A DNA stretch of 49,716 bases from a bacterium (GCA_027319095.1 DAHVNW010000012.1:1-49716); one strand, 5' to 3'. Numbered from the stretch's first letter, positions 25,058 to 34,341 are shown. Numbers and translations are program-made. Notes: generated by a model from the sequence alone, not told the origin.

Positions 25058-26287
25058 ATGGCTTTAATAGTTCAAAAATTCGGCGGAACGTCTATGGGCA
25101 GTACAGAAAAAATTAAACAGGTAGCCGGACGCATAATAAAGGAAAAATTGCAGGGCAACGACGTAATAGCGGTTGTCAGCGCAATGAGCGGCGAAACAAA
25201 CAGGCTTTTAGACCTTGCGTTTAAAATCGGCGGACGCCATGACGATATGGAAACAGACTTGATAATATCGAGCGGGGAACAGATTAGTTCGGGACTTTTA
25301 TCCCTCGCGTTAAAAAACGAAGGCTACGATGCAGTGCCGTTATTAGGACATCAGGTAAAAATCGCCACCGACGAATCTTACGGAAAAGCGAGAATATCTT
25401 CCATAGATTCTAAAAATATATACAAAATGATTAAGGATGGTAAAATAGTAGTTATAGCCGGATTCCAGGGCATAGATTCAAACGGATTTATTACGACGCT
25501 CGGAAGGGGAGGCTCCGATACCACGGCTGTAGCCGTAGCGGCTGCCGTTAATGCAGACAGGTGCGATATATATACGGACGTGGACGGAGTTTATACGGCA
25601 GACCCTAATATCGTTCCGGATGCGCGTCGTTTAGATGTCGTATATTTCGACGAGATGATAGAAATGTCGAGTCTCGGCGCAAAAGTTTTGCAAATAAGGT
25701 CGGTTGAATTTGCTATGAAATACGGAGTAAATCTATTCGTTAAATCGACTTTCGTAGAAGGAAAGGGTACGCAAATAAAATTTTCGGGGGATAAATATAA
25801 TATGGAAGAATTGCAGGTATCGAGCGTTGCATGCGATAAAGACGAAGCTAAAATTTCCATCAGAGGAATTCCGGATAAACCGGGCATTGCGGCAAAGATT
25901 TTTTCGAAAATATCCGAGGCCAATATAGTGGTTGATATGATTATTCAGAATATCTCCGTGGAAGGGCATACGGATTTAACATTTACGGTTTCCAAAAAAG
26001 ACTTAAAAAAGGCCCTGGGGATAACCGGGGAACTTTCGAGGGAGTTAAATGCCAAAGAAGTGCTAAGCGACGATAAAATCGCCAAGATATCGGTTATCGG
26101 CGTAGGCATGAGAAACCACTACGGCACTGCCTCGACGATGTTTTCCGTTTTAGCTGACGAAAATATAAATATTATGATGATTTCGACATCGGAAATTAAA
26201 ATATCCTGCATTATAGACGCGAAATATGCGGAGCTTGCTGCAAGAATTCTTCACGAAGCGTTTAATCTCGGAAAGGCTAACGATTAA
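25058..26287 (+). CDS. lysC: Aspartate kinase
   Basis: Aspartate kinase makes the first step to lysine, threonine and methionine. 'VQKFGGTSMGS' (about 4-14), 'GFQGID..GFITTLGRGGSDTTA' and 'YTDVDGVYTADP' are kinase motifs. Two ACT domains in the last 150 residues ('ISIRGIPDKPGIAAKIFSKI', 'ISVIGVGMRNHYGTASTMFSVL') provide feedback binding, typically of lysine or threonine. The 409-residue length is typical of the monofunctional class. Confidence 0.95.
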   Translation: MALIVQKFGGTSMGSTEKIKQVAGRIIKEKLQGNDVIAVVSAMSGETNRLLDLAFKIGGRHDDMETDLIISSGEQISSGLLSLALKNEGYDAVPLLGHQVKIATDESYGKARISSIDSKNIYKMIKDGKIVVIAGFQGIDSNGFITTLGRGGSDTTAVAVAAAVNADRCDIYTDVDGVYTADPNIVPDARRLDVVYFDEMIEMSSLGAKVLQIRSVEFAMKYGVNLFVKSTFVEGKGTQIKFSGDKYNMEELQVSSVACDKDEAKISIRGIPDKPGIAAKIFSKISEANIVVDMIIQNISVEGHTDLTFTVSKKDLKKALGITGELSRELNAKEVLSDDKIAKISVIGVGMRNHYGTASTMFSVLADENINIMMISTSEIKISCIIDAKYAELAARILHEAFNLGKAND

Positions 26288-26302
26288 TTATTAATTAAAA
26301 AC

Positions 26303-27949
26303 ATGGACGTAAATAAACATATGGGTAAAAATAAATCCGCCGGAACCGAAACAGGCGATTTAATAGAAGTTTACGATACTACTTTAAGGGACGGGACGCA
26401 GGGCGAAGGTTTTTCTTTATCTATCGACGACAAGCTAATGATAGCCGGCATATTAGACGAACTCGGCATAAAATTCATAGAGGGAGGATTTCCGGCTTCA
26501 AACCCTAAAGACAAAAAATTTTTCGATGCGGCTTCTAAAAAAACATTTAAAAAATCCATATTAACCGCCTTCGGAAGCACAAGAAAAAAGAACGCAAGCG
26601 CTAAAGACGATCCGGGTTTAAACATTTTAGCTGAAACTAAAGTCGATTATATTACCGTTTTTGGAAAATCCTGGGACTTGCACGTCGAAAGCGTTTTAAA
26701 AATAGGTTTAAACGAAAATTTAGAAATTATAGAAGATTCTATAAAATATTTAAAATCCTGCGGTAAAAAAGTATTTTTCGATGCGGAGCATTTCTTCGAC
26801 GGTTTTAAAAATAACGGAGATTATGCCGTTAAAACCATTAAAGCCGCTATCTCCGCAGGAGCGGAAAAAGTTGTTTTGTGCGATACAAACGGAGGTTCGC
26901 TACCGGGAGATATTTCTATAATTACAGAAATTCTTAAAAATAGATATAAAATAAACATCGATCGGCTTGGAATCCATACCCATAACGACAGCGACTGCGC
27001 GGTAGCAAATACTATTGCGGCAGTATCATGCGGCATCAGGCATATTCAAGGAACTATAAACGGATATGGGGAAAGAACCGGAAATGCAAATCTATCCTCT
27101 ATTATCCCAAATTTAGAATTAAAAGCCGGTTATAAAACCATAGGCAGGGAGAACCTTAAAAATTTGCTTAAAGTTAGCCGCCTGATCGACGAAATATCTA
27201 ACAATACTCCGGTTAAAAATATGCCTTACGTAGGGGAAAGCGCGTTTGCCCATAAAGCAGGGCTTCACGCAAACGCCGTTTTGAAAAACCCTTCTTCTTA
27301 CGAACATATAGACCCGTCATTAGTCGGGAACAACAGGAGGTTTTTAATTTCCGATTTATCGGGAAAAAGCAGCATAGAGGCTAAAGCGAAAGAACTTGGA
27401 CTTAGCGCTGGTTCCCTTTCCGATTTGCAAGAAACGGAACTTTTGAATAAAATTAAAGAGTTAGAGAATCGAGGTTTTAACTTCGAGAGCGCCGACGGTT
27501 CCTTCAAAATACTCCTTAATAAATTTTCGTCGGAAGATTACAAAAATAAAGAGTATTTCAAACTTATATCCTATAGGGTCAATATAGAAAAAACCACCGG
27601 CAGCGATATTTTCAGCGAAGCCGTAGTTATGGTAGAAGTAAAAAATAAAACCGAACATACGGTCGCCGTGGGAAACGGTCCGGTAAACGCCCTGGATAAT
27701 GCCTTAAGAAAGGCGTTAGTAAAATTTTATCCCGTATTAAGCGAGATGAAACTCACCGATTTTAAAGTTAGAGTAATAAGCAATAAAACCCAGTCGGGAA
27801 CTGCCTCTTACGTCAGGGTTTTGATAGAATCTTCGGATAAAGAAGAAAAATGGACTACCATGGGCGTGTCGGAAAACATAATCGAAGCGTCCTATATGGC
27901 TCTTGCAGACGGCATAATTTACAAATTAGATAAAGAAGAATCCAAATAA
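26303..27949 (+). CDS. cimA: (R)-citramalate synthase
   Basis: CimA condenses pyruvate and acetyl-CoA to citramalate in the threonine-independent isoleucine route. The HMGL-like barrel opens with 'YDTTLRDGTQGEGFSLSIDDKL' and has 'LCDTNGG' and 'HTHNDSDCAVANTIAA'. The regulatory LeuA-dimer domain fills the last 130 residues ('VAVGNGPVNALDNALRKAL', 'YVRVLIESSD'). The 548-residue length fits the long CimA form rather than LeuA. It follows lysC by 15 bases. Confidence 0.9.
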   Translation: MDVNKHMGKNKSAGTETGDLIEVYDTTLRDGTQGEGFSLSIDDKLMIAGILDELGIKFIEGGFPASNPKDKKFFDAASKKTFKKSILTAFGSTRKKNASAKDDPGLNILAETKVDYITVFGKSWDLHVESVLKIGLNENLEIIEDSIKYLKSCGKKVFFDAEHFFDGFKNNGDYAVKTIKAAISAGAEKVVLCDTNGGSLPGDISIITEILKNRYKINIDRLGIHTHNDSDCAVANTIAAVSCGIRHIQGTINGYGERTGNANLSSIIPNLELKAGYKTIGRENLKNLLKVSRLIDEISNNTPVKNMPYVGESAFAHKAGLHANAVLKNPSSYEHIDPSLVGNNRRFLISDLSGKSSIEAKAKELGLSAGSLSDLQETELLNKIKELENRGFNFESADGSFKILLNKFSSEDYKNKEYFKLISYRVNIEKTTGSDIFSEAVVMVEVKNKTEHTVAVGNGPVNALDNALRKALVKFYPVLSEMKLTDFKVRVISNKTQSGTASYVRVLIESSDKEEKWTTMGVSENIIEASYMALADGIIYKLDKEESK

Positions 27950-28085
27950 TAACATAATAAATAGGCTTCTGAATAAAATAAGCTATGCTTCGTTTGACTT
28001 CGCTGCACTTCGTTAGAAATTTATTTTCTTGGAATAACTGATTTACACATAAACTAATTTAACATTTTAATAAATATTTTAAAAT

Positions 28086-28766
28086 ATGGCAGATTTCGAT
28101 AACGTAAAAGAAATCGGTTTTTTTAAGTCGTTATTTCTCACATGGAAACAATCGCTGTTTAATCCAGAAAAATTCTATTACGAAAACTTTAAGAAAATAG
28201 AGGGAGGGGAGGGAAAAGAAGGAACAGAACATCACAGGCGCGATACGAGCCCTATAATGCGTCCTTATTTTTATGCCATAATATTTACTTATATAAATTT
28301 AGTATTTTCTTTTTTTTGGGAAATTATATTTTTTAAGATAGGATTTTATAAAAATTATGCAATATTGCCTAAAATTCCGCTTTTTTTTACGGATAAAAAC
28401 TCGATAGATTTCTATTTAATTATAGGAATAGTCTTTCTCTTAATCCTTCTTGGAATATTATACACGATTTTTTTAGCCCTTTTAACTATCGTAATACATG
28501 GATTCGTAATGCTTATGGGGGGACAGCACGGAATAAAAAATACGTTCAGGATAATATGTTATGCTTCAGGCGTAGGCGTTTTTTCGATATTTCCTTTATT
28601 TGGATACAATATATCCGCTGCATGGTTCGCCGCATTATTGATAATAGGGATTAAAAAAACGAACGCCCTTTCGACGCCAAGATCTATTATGGCGCTTCTT
28701 CTGCCTTTTATTTTTGTTTCGCTTATATTGGCGGCATTTATTATAAAAATTTTAGCGGCAAGATAA
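28086..28766 (+). CDS. YIP1-family membrane protein
   Basis: This 226-residue protein has a cytosolic N-terminal 'LFLTWKQSLFNPEKFY' box typical of bacterial YIP1-type proteins, followed by about five membrane helices (approximately 60-85, 112-145, 152-172, 175-190, 200-223). The family role is not established. It lies alone between cimA (136-base gap, no gene seen) and the oppositely oriented fbaA, and has no clear ribosome site. Confidence 0.7.
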   Translation: MADFDNVKEIGFFKSLFLTWKQSLFNPEKFYYENFKKIEGGEGKEGTEHHRRDTSPIMRPYFYAIIFTYINLVFSFFWEIIFFKIGFYKNYAILPKIPLFFTDKNSIDFYLIIGIVFLLILLGILYTIFLALLTIVIHGFVMLMGGQHGIKNTFRIICYASGVGVFSIFPLFGYNISAAWFAALLIIGIKKTNALSTPRSIMALLLPFIFVSLILAAFIIKILAAR

Positions 28767-28790
28767 ACTTTAGACCTTCAAATTCAAACA

Positions 28791-29717
28791 TCATGCCCTG
28801 CCGGAAGAGCCCAAAACTTTCATTCTTTCCCTAATTACTTCAATTACGTAGTCTTTTGCCGGACCGAAAATTTTTCTCGGATCTATTTGGGATTTATCAG
28901 TAGCCATGCTCTCCCTGACTTTAGCTAAAAATGATATGCGCAAATCGGTATCGGTGTTGACTTTATTGATGCCGTTTTTTATGGCTTCCTTTAAGACGTC
29001 GAACGGCAAGCCTTTAGCTCCTTTTAAATTTCCCCCGAACTCCTCGAATTTTTTGGACGCCGGTTCGGGAACGGACGATGCGCCATGAAGGACTAGCGGA
29101 ATACCGGTCAGCTCTTTAACCTTTTTTAGCCTTCCCATATCGAGTTTTGCCTCTCCCTTAAATTTAAAAGCTCCGTGTGAAGTGCCTATCGCCGGAGCTA
29201 GAAAGTCGATTCCCGATGCCGAAACAAAATCGCGGGCTTCGTCCGGACGAACAAGAACCGCATCTCTTTCCGCTACGGAAACGTTATCTTCGACTCCCTG
29301 AAGCCTGCCGAGTTCGGCTTCGACCGAAACGCCTATTGGACGACATATTCCTACAACCTGTTTCGTCATTTTAAGATTTTCTTCATAAGGAAAATGCGAG
29401 GCGTCTATCATAACGGAAGTAAAACCGGCCTTGATGGCCGTCATAACCGCCGCTAAATTAGAACCATGGTCCAAATGAAGCGCTGCGGGAATTTGCGGAT
29501 AGTCATCCGAAAGGGTTTTAACCATAGAGTATAGCATTTTTGGTCCCGCATATTTCATAGCGCCCTCGCTTGCGGCGATTATAATAGGAGATTTTTCCGA
29601 CTCCGCAGCGGAAAATACCGCTTGCAAAAATTCCATATTGTTAACGTTAAAAGCTCCTACGGCATAACCTTTTTTATTTGCATCGTCAAGTATTTGCTTT
29701 GCGGAAATTAAAGACAT
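28791..29717 (-). CDS. fba: Class II fructose-bisphosphate aldolase
   Basis: The zinc-dependent enzyme splits fructose-1,6-bisphosphate in glycolysis and gluconeogenesis. 'AVGAFNVNNMEFLQA', 'ALHLDHGS' (catalytic Asp plus zinc His), 'SVMIDASHFPYEEN', 'VEAELGRLQGVED' and 'LVLHGASSVP' identify it. The ATG at 29717 is chosen because GGAGG (29724-29728) stands 6 bases before it; the TTG two codons upstream has no space for that site. 308 residues, typical length. Confidence 0.95.
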   Translation of the reverse strand: MSLISAKQILDDANKKGYAVGAFNVNNMEFLQAVFSAAESEKSPIIIAASEGAMKYAGPKMLYSMVKTLSDDYPQIPAALHLDHGSNLAAVMTAIKAGFTSVMIDASHFPYEENLKMTKQVVGICRPIGVSVEAELGRLQGVEDNVSVAERDAVLVRPDEARDFVSASGIDFLAPAIGTSHGAFKFKGEAKLDMGRLKKVKELTGIPLVLHGASSVPEPASKKFEEFGGNLKGAKGLPFDVLKEAIKNGINKVNTDTDLRISFLAKVRESMATDKSQIDPRKIFGPAKDYVIEVIRERMKVLGSSGRA

Positions 29718-29766
29718 TTGCAACCTCCATGCTTATATGGTTAATTAATAAAATGACCGAGCAAAT

Positions 29767-29861
29767 TGGCGGAAGCGTACGGGAATCGAACCCGCCTTGC
29801 CCTTATGGGGACAACAATCGATTTGAAGTCGAAGGGGAGCACCAGCCCTCCAATCACTTCC
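29767..29861 (-). tRNA. selC: Selenocysteine tRNA (UCA anticodon)
   Basis: Read on the minus strand it starts GGAAGTGAT and ends ACGCTTCC plus GCCA. The anticodon loop CTTCAAA carries TCA between paired TCGA/TCGA arms, there is a long variable arm, and the T-arm GCGGG-TTCGATT-CCCGT is intact. The total of 95 bases including CCA, the long acceptor stem and the UCA anticodon are diagnostic of tRNA-Sec. The genome therefore very likely makes selenoproteins; no selA, selB or selD is in the window. Confidence 0.92.
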
Positions 29862-30076
29862 GGCATACACCTTAATATATCTTATTAAATTATATTATAT
29901 AAAGACTATTTGTTCAAGGGCATTAAATTAATTATGAAATAATTTAATATAATTCCTGCTTTAATTTCCAGTTTTAGTGTTTAAAAATAATCGTTTATAT
30001 GATAAAATAAAATACAATAAGCAAAATATCTGATAAGTTAGCGTAAAAGCTAAAAAATGCTGCCATAAAAACTAAT

Positions 30077-30742
30077 ATGGATAATTGGAAATTAGGGGAA
30101 GGGGAAAACGAGCTTTTTAAAGATTACGACGACGGCAGCTCGAAAAAAGGCTTTTCTTTAGGAGAGCCGAACGAAGACTTTTCCTATAAAACAAACGATA
30201 AAATTTTTTCCAAAAAAGAAAATGTTGAAAAAGAGGCTAAATTTAACGGCGGTAAAAAAAATGGATTTAAAAAAATATTTTATATTATACTTGGAATAGC
30301 CGCTTTACTTTCTGCTTTATACCTATATAAAACATTGTTTTTGGGCAATCATACAAATATAAAATTATTTGATTTAAAAACGACTGTTTATAAATCTAAC
30401 GTCTTGCCGGAAAACAATTTGTTAATAACGGGTTATTTAATCAACAAAAATAAATTTCCTGTAAGCTACGTAAAGTTGACCTGTAAACTTTACAGCACGA
30501 AAAATATAGTCCTCTTGACAAAGCATGTATATGCGGGAAATTTTATACGCGTAAAAAAACTTAAAAATATATCGAACGTTGCAATAAATATGAAACTGGA
30601 GAATAAAGAGGGCAGAAATATGTCCGACATCGAAATTTTGCCAAACCACCCGATAAGATTCATGGTGGTTTTCTTCGATATAAATCCGAATTCAAAAAAC
30701 TATTCGGTATCAATCGAACATTTTTACGAAGTCAAAAAATAA
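30077..30742 (+). CDS. Single-pass membrane protein with FxLYD-like domain
   Basis: This 221-residue protein has a charged cytosolic N-terminus of about 65 residues and one membrane helix (IFYIILGIAALLSALYLYKTLF, about 67-89). The exposed C-terminal domain contains 'LLITGYLINKNKFPVSYVKLTCKLYS', close to the FxLYD / DUF3426 beta-sandwich pattern. Similar proteins often carry a zinc-ribbon N-terminus (MJ0042 type), but no cysteine pair is visible here. The function is unknown. The gene ends exactly where the convergent tatA gene ends. Confidence 0.6.
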   Translation: MDNWKLGEGENELFKDYDDGSSKKGFSLGEPNEDFSYKTNDKIFSKKENVEKEAKFNGGKKNGFKKIFYIILGIAALLSALYLYKTLFLGNHTNIKLFDLKTTVYKSNVLPENNLLITGYLINKNKFPVSYVKLTCKLYSTKNIVLLTKHVYAGNFIRVKKLKNISNVAINMKLENKEGRNMSDIEILPNHPIRFMVVFFDINPNSKNYSVSIEHFYEVKK

Positions 30743-31048
30743 TCAAGCTTTTTTTGCCGTTTTAACCGTTTTTGTTCCTGCGGTTTTTTTCCTTTTTGCG
30801 GACGAAGCGGAAGTCAGAGAAGCCGTTTTGGTTCTTGCAATCTGTTTTCTTCCAGGCTTTGAAGATTTACCGTCACCGGCCGAGCCTTCAGGCGTAACGT
30901 CTATTTCATCTTTTCCTGAAACGCTGTTTTTAAAGTTTTTAAGTGCCTTGCCGAGTCCGCTTCCAATCTCCGGAAGCTTTCCCGCTCCGAATATTAAAAA
31001 AACTACCGCAAGAATGACGATTATCGTTATCGGCGTAAATCCAAACAT
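30743..31048 (-). CDS. tatA: Sec-independent translocase subunit TatA/TatE
   Basis: TatA builds the pore that exports folded proteins with twin-arginine signals. The N-terminal helix '[23 protein letters not shown]' followed by the amphipathic '[12 protein letters not shown]' is the complete TatA signature. The C-terminal tail is long, Lys/Ala-rich and probably disordered, giving 101 residues. A GGGGAGGTG ribosome site lies upstream of the ATG. No tatB or tatC is adjacent. Confidence 0.92.
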   Translation of the reverse strand: MFGFTPITIIVILAVVFLIFGAGKLPEIGSGLGKALKNFKNSVSGKDEIDVTPEGSAGDGKSSKPGRKQIARTKTASLTSASSAKRKKTAGTKTVKTAKKA

Positions 31049-31122
31049 TTTAACACCTCCCCATATAACGTAATATAAATAATATACTCAATATACAATT
31101 TTATTTTATAAGGTCTATGAGG

Positions 31123-31157
31123 TATCGAGGGTTCGACTCAATTCCCGTCTGCCTCCA
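31123..31157 (+). other. tRNA/tmRNA 3'-end-like relic
   Basis: 'tatcgagggttcgactc' (31123-31139) is an exact inverted copy of bases 31208-31224, the T-arm of the tRNA-Ser gene on the other strand. It is followed by 'ccgtctgcctcca', which looks like a degraded acceptor end of a tRNA or tmRNA. No complete RNA can be folded. It may be a leftover of integration at an RNA gene. Confidence 0.45.
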
Positions 31158-31192
31158 CTTAATATATTCTTAAACTTCAATACTGCAATAAC

Positions 31193-31282
31193 TGGCGGAG
31201 AGAGAGGGAGTCGAACCCTCGATAGACTTACATCTATACATGATTTCCAATCATGCTCCTTCGGCCTCTCGGACATCTCTCC
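31193..31282 (-). tRNA. tRNA-Ser (GGA anticodon)
   Basis: On the minus strand it starts GGAGAGATGTCCGAG and ends TCTCTCCGCCA. The anticodon loop TTGGAAA reads GGA between ATGAT/ATCAT arms, and the long class II variable arm is typical of serine tRNAs. It is 90 bases long including encoded CCA. Confidence 0.93.
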
Positions 31283-31395
31283 GCGAAAACACTGCTTTAA
31301 AGTTATAAGCTATATATTCATTATACATAATTTATCATTATTTTAAAATATATTCAAAGATTATTTTTAAATAATTTAAAAAAGCAAATTTTATA

Positions 31396-31425
31396 TTGAC
31401 AAAAAAATGCGTATTTTGATAAAAT
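31396..31425 (+). promoter_or_regulatory. Likely promoter of the rfaE2 unit
   Basis: A consensus TTGACA (31396-31401) stands 18 bases before TAAAAT (31420-31425). The -10 region lies in a 6-3-6 inverted repeat TATTTT-GAT-AAAATA (31412-31426), a possible regulator site. It is about 95 bases upstream of the rfaE2 ATG. Confidence 0.6.
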
Positions 31426-31453
31426 ACTTAACAGTAGTTTTTTTCTCCATTTT

Positions 31454-31482
31454 CCCCTGATATATGCCGAATATGTCAGGGG
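31454..31482 (+). promoter_or_regulatory. Leader hairpin between promoter and rfaE2
   Basis: CCCCTGATATAT and ATATGTCAGGGG pair over 12 positions, one as a G-U wobble, around a 5-base loop. It is followed by only a short T-stretch (tttcta), so it is either a weak attenuator or a structured leader. No known riboswitch core is recognised. Confidence 0.45.
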
Positions 31483-31519
31483 TTTCTAATTTAAAAGTAT
31501 TTTTTTGCAGCGAAACGCT

Positions 31520-32005
31520 ATGAAAAAAGAAAAAATAATTAAAGCAGACAATATAGCAAAAGAACTTTTAAAACCATGGGGAAAATCAAAAAAAATAGTA
31601 TTTACGAATGGCTGTTTCGATATTATACATGCAGGACACATAAGCTACCTTAACGAAGCAAAATCTCTTGGAGATATCCTTATAGTCGGCCTAAATAGCG
31701 ATAATTCCGTAAAACGCTTGAAAGGGGAAGGCAGACCAATTATATGCGAAAAAGACAGGGCATACGTCCTTTCAAGTCTTAAACCGGTCGATTATGTTAT
31801 AATATTCGACGAGGATACCCCTTACAAACTTATAAAAGAAATTAAGCCGGATATATTGGTTAAAGGCGGGGACTACGAAGGAAAAGACGTAGTAGGCAAG
31901 GATATGGTAGAATCATACGGCGGAAAATTTATCCTAATAAATTTCCTCGAAGGAAAATCCACCAGCGGAATAATTAATAAAATAAAATCGCAATCCGATA
32001 TATGA
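31520..32005 (+). CDS. rfaE2: D-glycero-beta-D-manno-heptose 1-phosphate adenylyltransferase (HldE C-terminal-type)
   Basis: It activates heptose-1-phosphate with ATP to ADP-heptose for lipopolysaccharide core. '[21 protein letters not shown]' carries the HxGH nucleotidyltransferase signature, and '[19 protein letters not shown]' and '[12 protein letters not shown]' are family-specific. It is a stand-alone domain of 161 residues; the kinase half is elsewhere. I use the ATG at 31520 rather than the TTG five codons upstream. Its presence indicates a heptose-containing outer membrane. Confidence 0.9.
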   Translation: MKKEKIIKADNIAKELLKPWGKSKKIVFTNGCFDIIHAGHISYLNEAKSLGDILIVGLNSDNSVKRLKGEGRPIICEKDRAYVLSSLKPVDYVIIFDEDTPYKLIKEIKPDILVKGGDYEGKDVVGKDMVESYGGKFILINFLEGKSTSGIINKIKSQSDI

Positions 32006-32082
32006 TATATATGCACAATTTTAGGCCGAAAATTATAAATTAATCTTTATTATTTTTTAATATGGAAGCAAAAGAGGAAATA

Positions 32083-33060
32083 ATGGTCGTTTCCGAATTT
32101 AATAATTCGGAAAAAGACTTATTCGAAGACATCGAAATTAGAAATCTTCTTAATTCTTTAGATGACGGAGTATTCGTGGTCGATAAAAACGACGTCCTCG
32201 TTTTTTATAACCACAGCGCTTCGTTGGTTTTAAAAACTAATTTAGACGGACTTTTAAATACAAATATAAACAAAATTTATTACTTTCAATGTCTTTTTAA
32301 TGACCGGACAATCCCCTCCCATATAAGGGACCTCGCCTCAGGATATAAAATATCCAACATTTATAAAATAGACGAAAAAACCTATTATTTCGAAAATGAA
32401 AGAATAGATCTTTACGACGGTTATGGCAAAATTAAAGGCACATTATATCTAGTCCGCGATATCACGAAAGAAATAAGCCTGGAAATATCTTTATCGAACG
32501 AGATTAAATCCGACAGTCTTTCCGGGCTTTTCAATTCAAGGTGTTTTTATGAAAACATAGACAAAGAAATATCGAGGGGTTCGCGGTACGGATTAGATTT
32601 ATCTTTAATTTTTATGGACATTAATAATTTTAAATTTTTTAACGACACATTAGGACATAAAACAGGGGACGAAATCATAAGATTTACCGGCGAAACGCTT
32701 AAAAAATCTATCAGAAAAAATATCGATTCCGCTTACAGGTACGGCGGAGACGAATTTGTCATAATTTTGCCTAATACTCCCGCAAAGAGATCTACTATAG
32801 TCGCAAACAGGATTTTATCTATTTTTCAAAGCGGATTTAACGATAAATTAAAAGTTTTAATTTCCGGCAAGGTTGACATTAAAGATTTAAATTTGGATAG
32901 TTTCATTTTTAACGACAATAAATCAAAAAAAATAGGCTTATCGATAGGCATAAGCGAGTATCAACAAGGCAAATCCGTCAACGAGCTTATTAAGGAAGCA
33001 GATGCCGCAATGTATAAAGCAAAAAAGGAAAGTGGATTTTCATTTTGCATTTATGAATAA
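32083..33060 (+). CDS. PAS-GGDEF diguanylate cyclase
   Basis: An N-terminal PAS-like sensor (about 15-130) leads into a GGDEF domain with 'DSLSGLFNSRCFYENID', 'FMDINNFKFFNDTLGH' and an intact 'YRYGGDEFVIIL', so c-di-GMP synthesis is expected. There is no membrane helix, so it is cytosolic. Between the catalytic core and the closing 'LSIGISEY' block sits about 30 extra residues (DIKDLNLDSFIFNDNKSKK region). I place the start at 32083, where GAGG lies 5 bases upstream; an ATG at 32062 would add 7 residues. Confidence 0.85.
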   Translation: MVVSEFNNSEKDLFEDIEIRNLLNSLDDGVFVVDKNDVLVFYNHSASLVLKTNLDGLLNTNINKIYYFQCLFNDRTIPSHIRDLASGYKISNIYKIDEKTYYFENERIDLYDGYGKIKGTLYLVRDITKEISLEISLSNEIKSDSLSGLFNSRCFYENIDKEISRGSRYGLDLSLIFMDINNFKFFNDTLGHKTGDEIIRFTGETLKKSIRKNIDSAYRYGGDEFVIILPNTPAKRSTIVANRILSIFQSGFNDKLKVLISGKVDIKDLNLDSFIFNDNKSKKIGLSIGISEYQQGKSVNELIKEADAAMYKAKKESGFSFCIYE

Positions 33061-33136
33061 ATATAACGGATATTATATATAGATATATAACGAATAAATA
33101 TTTAAGAAGTCAAATTAAACGGCAGGCGCACGAATG

Positions 33137-34270
33137 TTAATGTAATGCCGGTAATACAGGCAATGCTGCAACAATGATAAAGATAACCGAAAAATAAAAA
33201 AATACTAACAGAACAGACGTTAGTTCCATAATTTTTACCATATCCGGTATATTTTTATATGAAGGCGCACTGTAATTTCCAAAACCTATCGGCGGTCTTT
33301 CGCTTTTTACGCCTCCGTAAAAATTTAAACCGCCGAGTCTGATTTTAAACGCGCCTGCAGCAATAGATTCGAGCTGACCGCCGTTTGGACTTGGATGATT
33401 TTTTCTAAAACTAAGAAAAGATTTTATGGTTTCAATAAAATCGAAACGGTTTGCCTTTAAAATAACGCTTAAAATAAAGACTGATAACGCCATAAAAAAA
33501 GCCGTTATTCTGAATGGAATATAATTTAACGCATCGTCTAAACGGGCGGAAAATTTACCGAATTTTTCGTATTTGTCGTTTCTGTATCCCACTAAAGCAT
33601 CTAACAAATTTACGCTTTTATAAATAACCGAAAAAATTATTCCGCAAAATACGGCCGCAAAAATGTGGATATTATAATATCCGCCCACTGTAAACAGGGG
33701 TAGAGAAGGCAAATATAGCTTAAGCTTATAAAAAAAATGCATGGATAATAATTTCATTATCGCCGCTCCGGCAAAAAAATAAAAAATTAAGGAACCTATT
33801 CCGTCTCCGGTGTTTTCAGCAACCGATTCGATTACGGCGCGGGAGATTTCGGATTCGTCTAAATTATGGGCATCCCTGCCTGCCAAAGATATAAGGTTTT
33901 TTCTGGCTCCGTTTATATCGCTTGATTTTATCAGGTTATAAATTTTTAGGCTTTCATATCTTAATCCGCCGACGGACATAAAAGAAGCAAAAATATAAAC
34001 CGATAAAATATAGAAGAGCGGAGGATAAAAAACAAAAGCGGACGACAAAATAAACGAAAATAACAGCGATAAAGTAAAAACGGCAATAAGATTAAATAGA
34101 ACGCCGGAAGTAAAAGCCGGTATGAATTTTGATTTGGAATTAAAAAATTTCTCCAGCGAGACTGCAATGAAACCCATTATATTTAAAGGGTGAAATTTAT
34201 ATTTTAATTTTCCCGTATATAATTCTAATAGAAAAGATGCGGCAAGTATAATGAATATCGTATAAGCCAT
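33137..34270 (-). CDS. cbiB: Adenosylcobinamide-phosphate synthase (CbiB/CobD)
   Basis: This membrane enzyme attaches aminopropanol (phosphate) to adenosylcobyric acid in cobalamin synthesis. 'HPLNIMGFIAVSLEKFF', 'SEISRAVIESVAENTGDGIGSLIFYFFAG', 'YRNDKYEKFGKFSARLDDALNYIP' and 'HPSPNGGQLESIAAGAFKIRLGG' correspond to the family blocks. Several membrane helices are visible. At 377 residues it is slightly longer than usual (about 310-330). It stands alone without other cobalamin genes and is convergent with the GGDEF gene. Confidence 0.9.
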   Translation of the reverse strand: MAYTIFIILAASFLLELYTGKLKYKFHPLNIMGFIAVSLEKFFNSKSKFIPAFTSGVLFNLIAVFTLSLLFSFILSSAFVFYPPLFYILSVYIFASFMSVGGLRYESLKIYNLIKSSDINGARKNLISLAGRDAHNLDESEISRAVIESVAENTGDGIGSLIFYFFAGAAIMKLLSMHFFYKLKLYLPSLPLFTVGGYYNIHIFAAVFCGIIFSVIYKSVNLLDALVGYRNDKYEKFGKFSARLDDALNYIPFRITAFFMALSVFILSVILKANRFDFIETIKSFLSFRKNHPSPNGGQLESIAAGAFKIRLGGLNFYGGVKSERPPIGFGNYSAPSYKNIPDMVKIMELTSVLLVFFYFSVIFIIVAALPVLPALH

Positions 34271-34341
34271 AAATTTATATTATGCCGTAAAAATTATAAC
34301 TGCATTTATTTCTGTATTTATATGATTAGACGCGGGCATTT

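Noticed and set aside
27955-28085. Repeated 'acttcg' motifs after cimA
   Set aside because: Only about three short imperfect copies within 30 bases; too little to define a repeat or a binding array.
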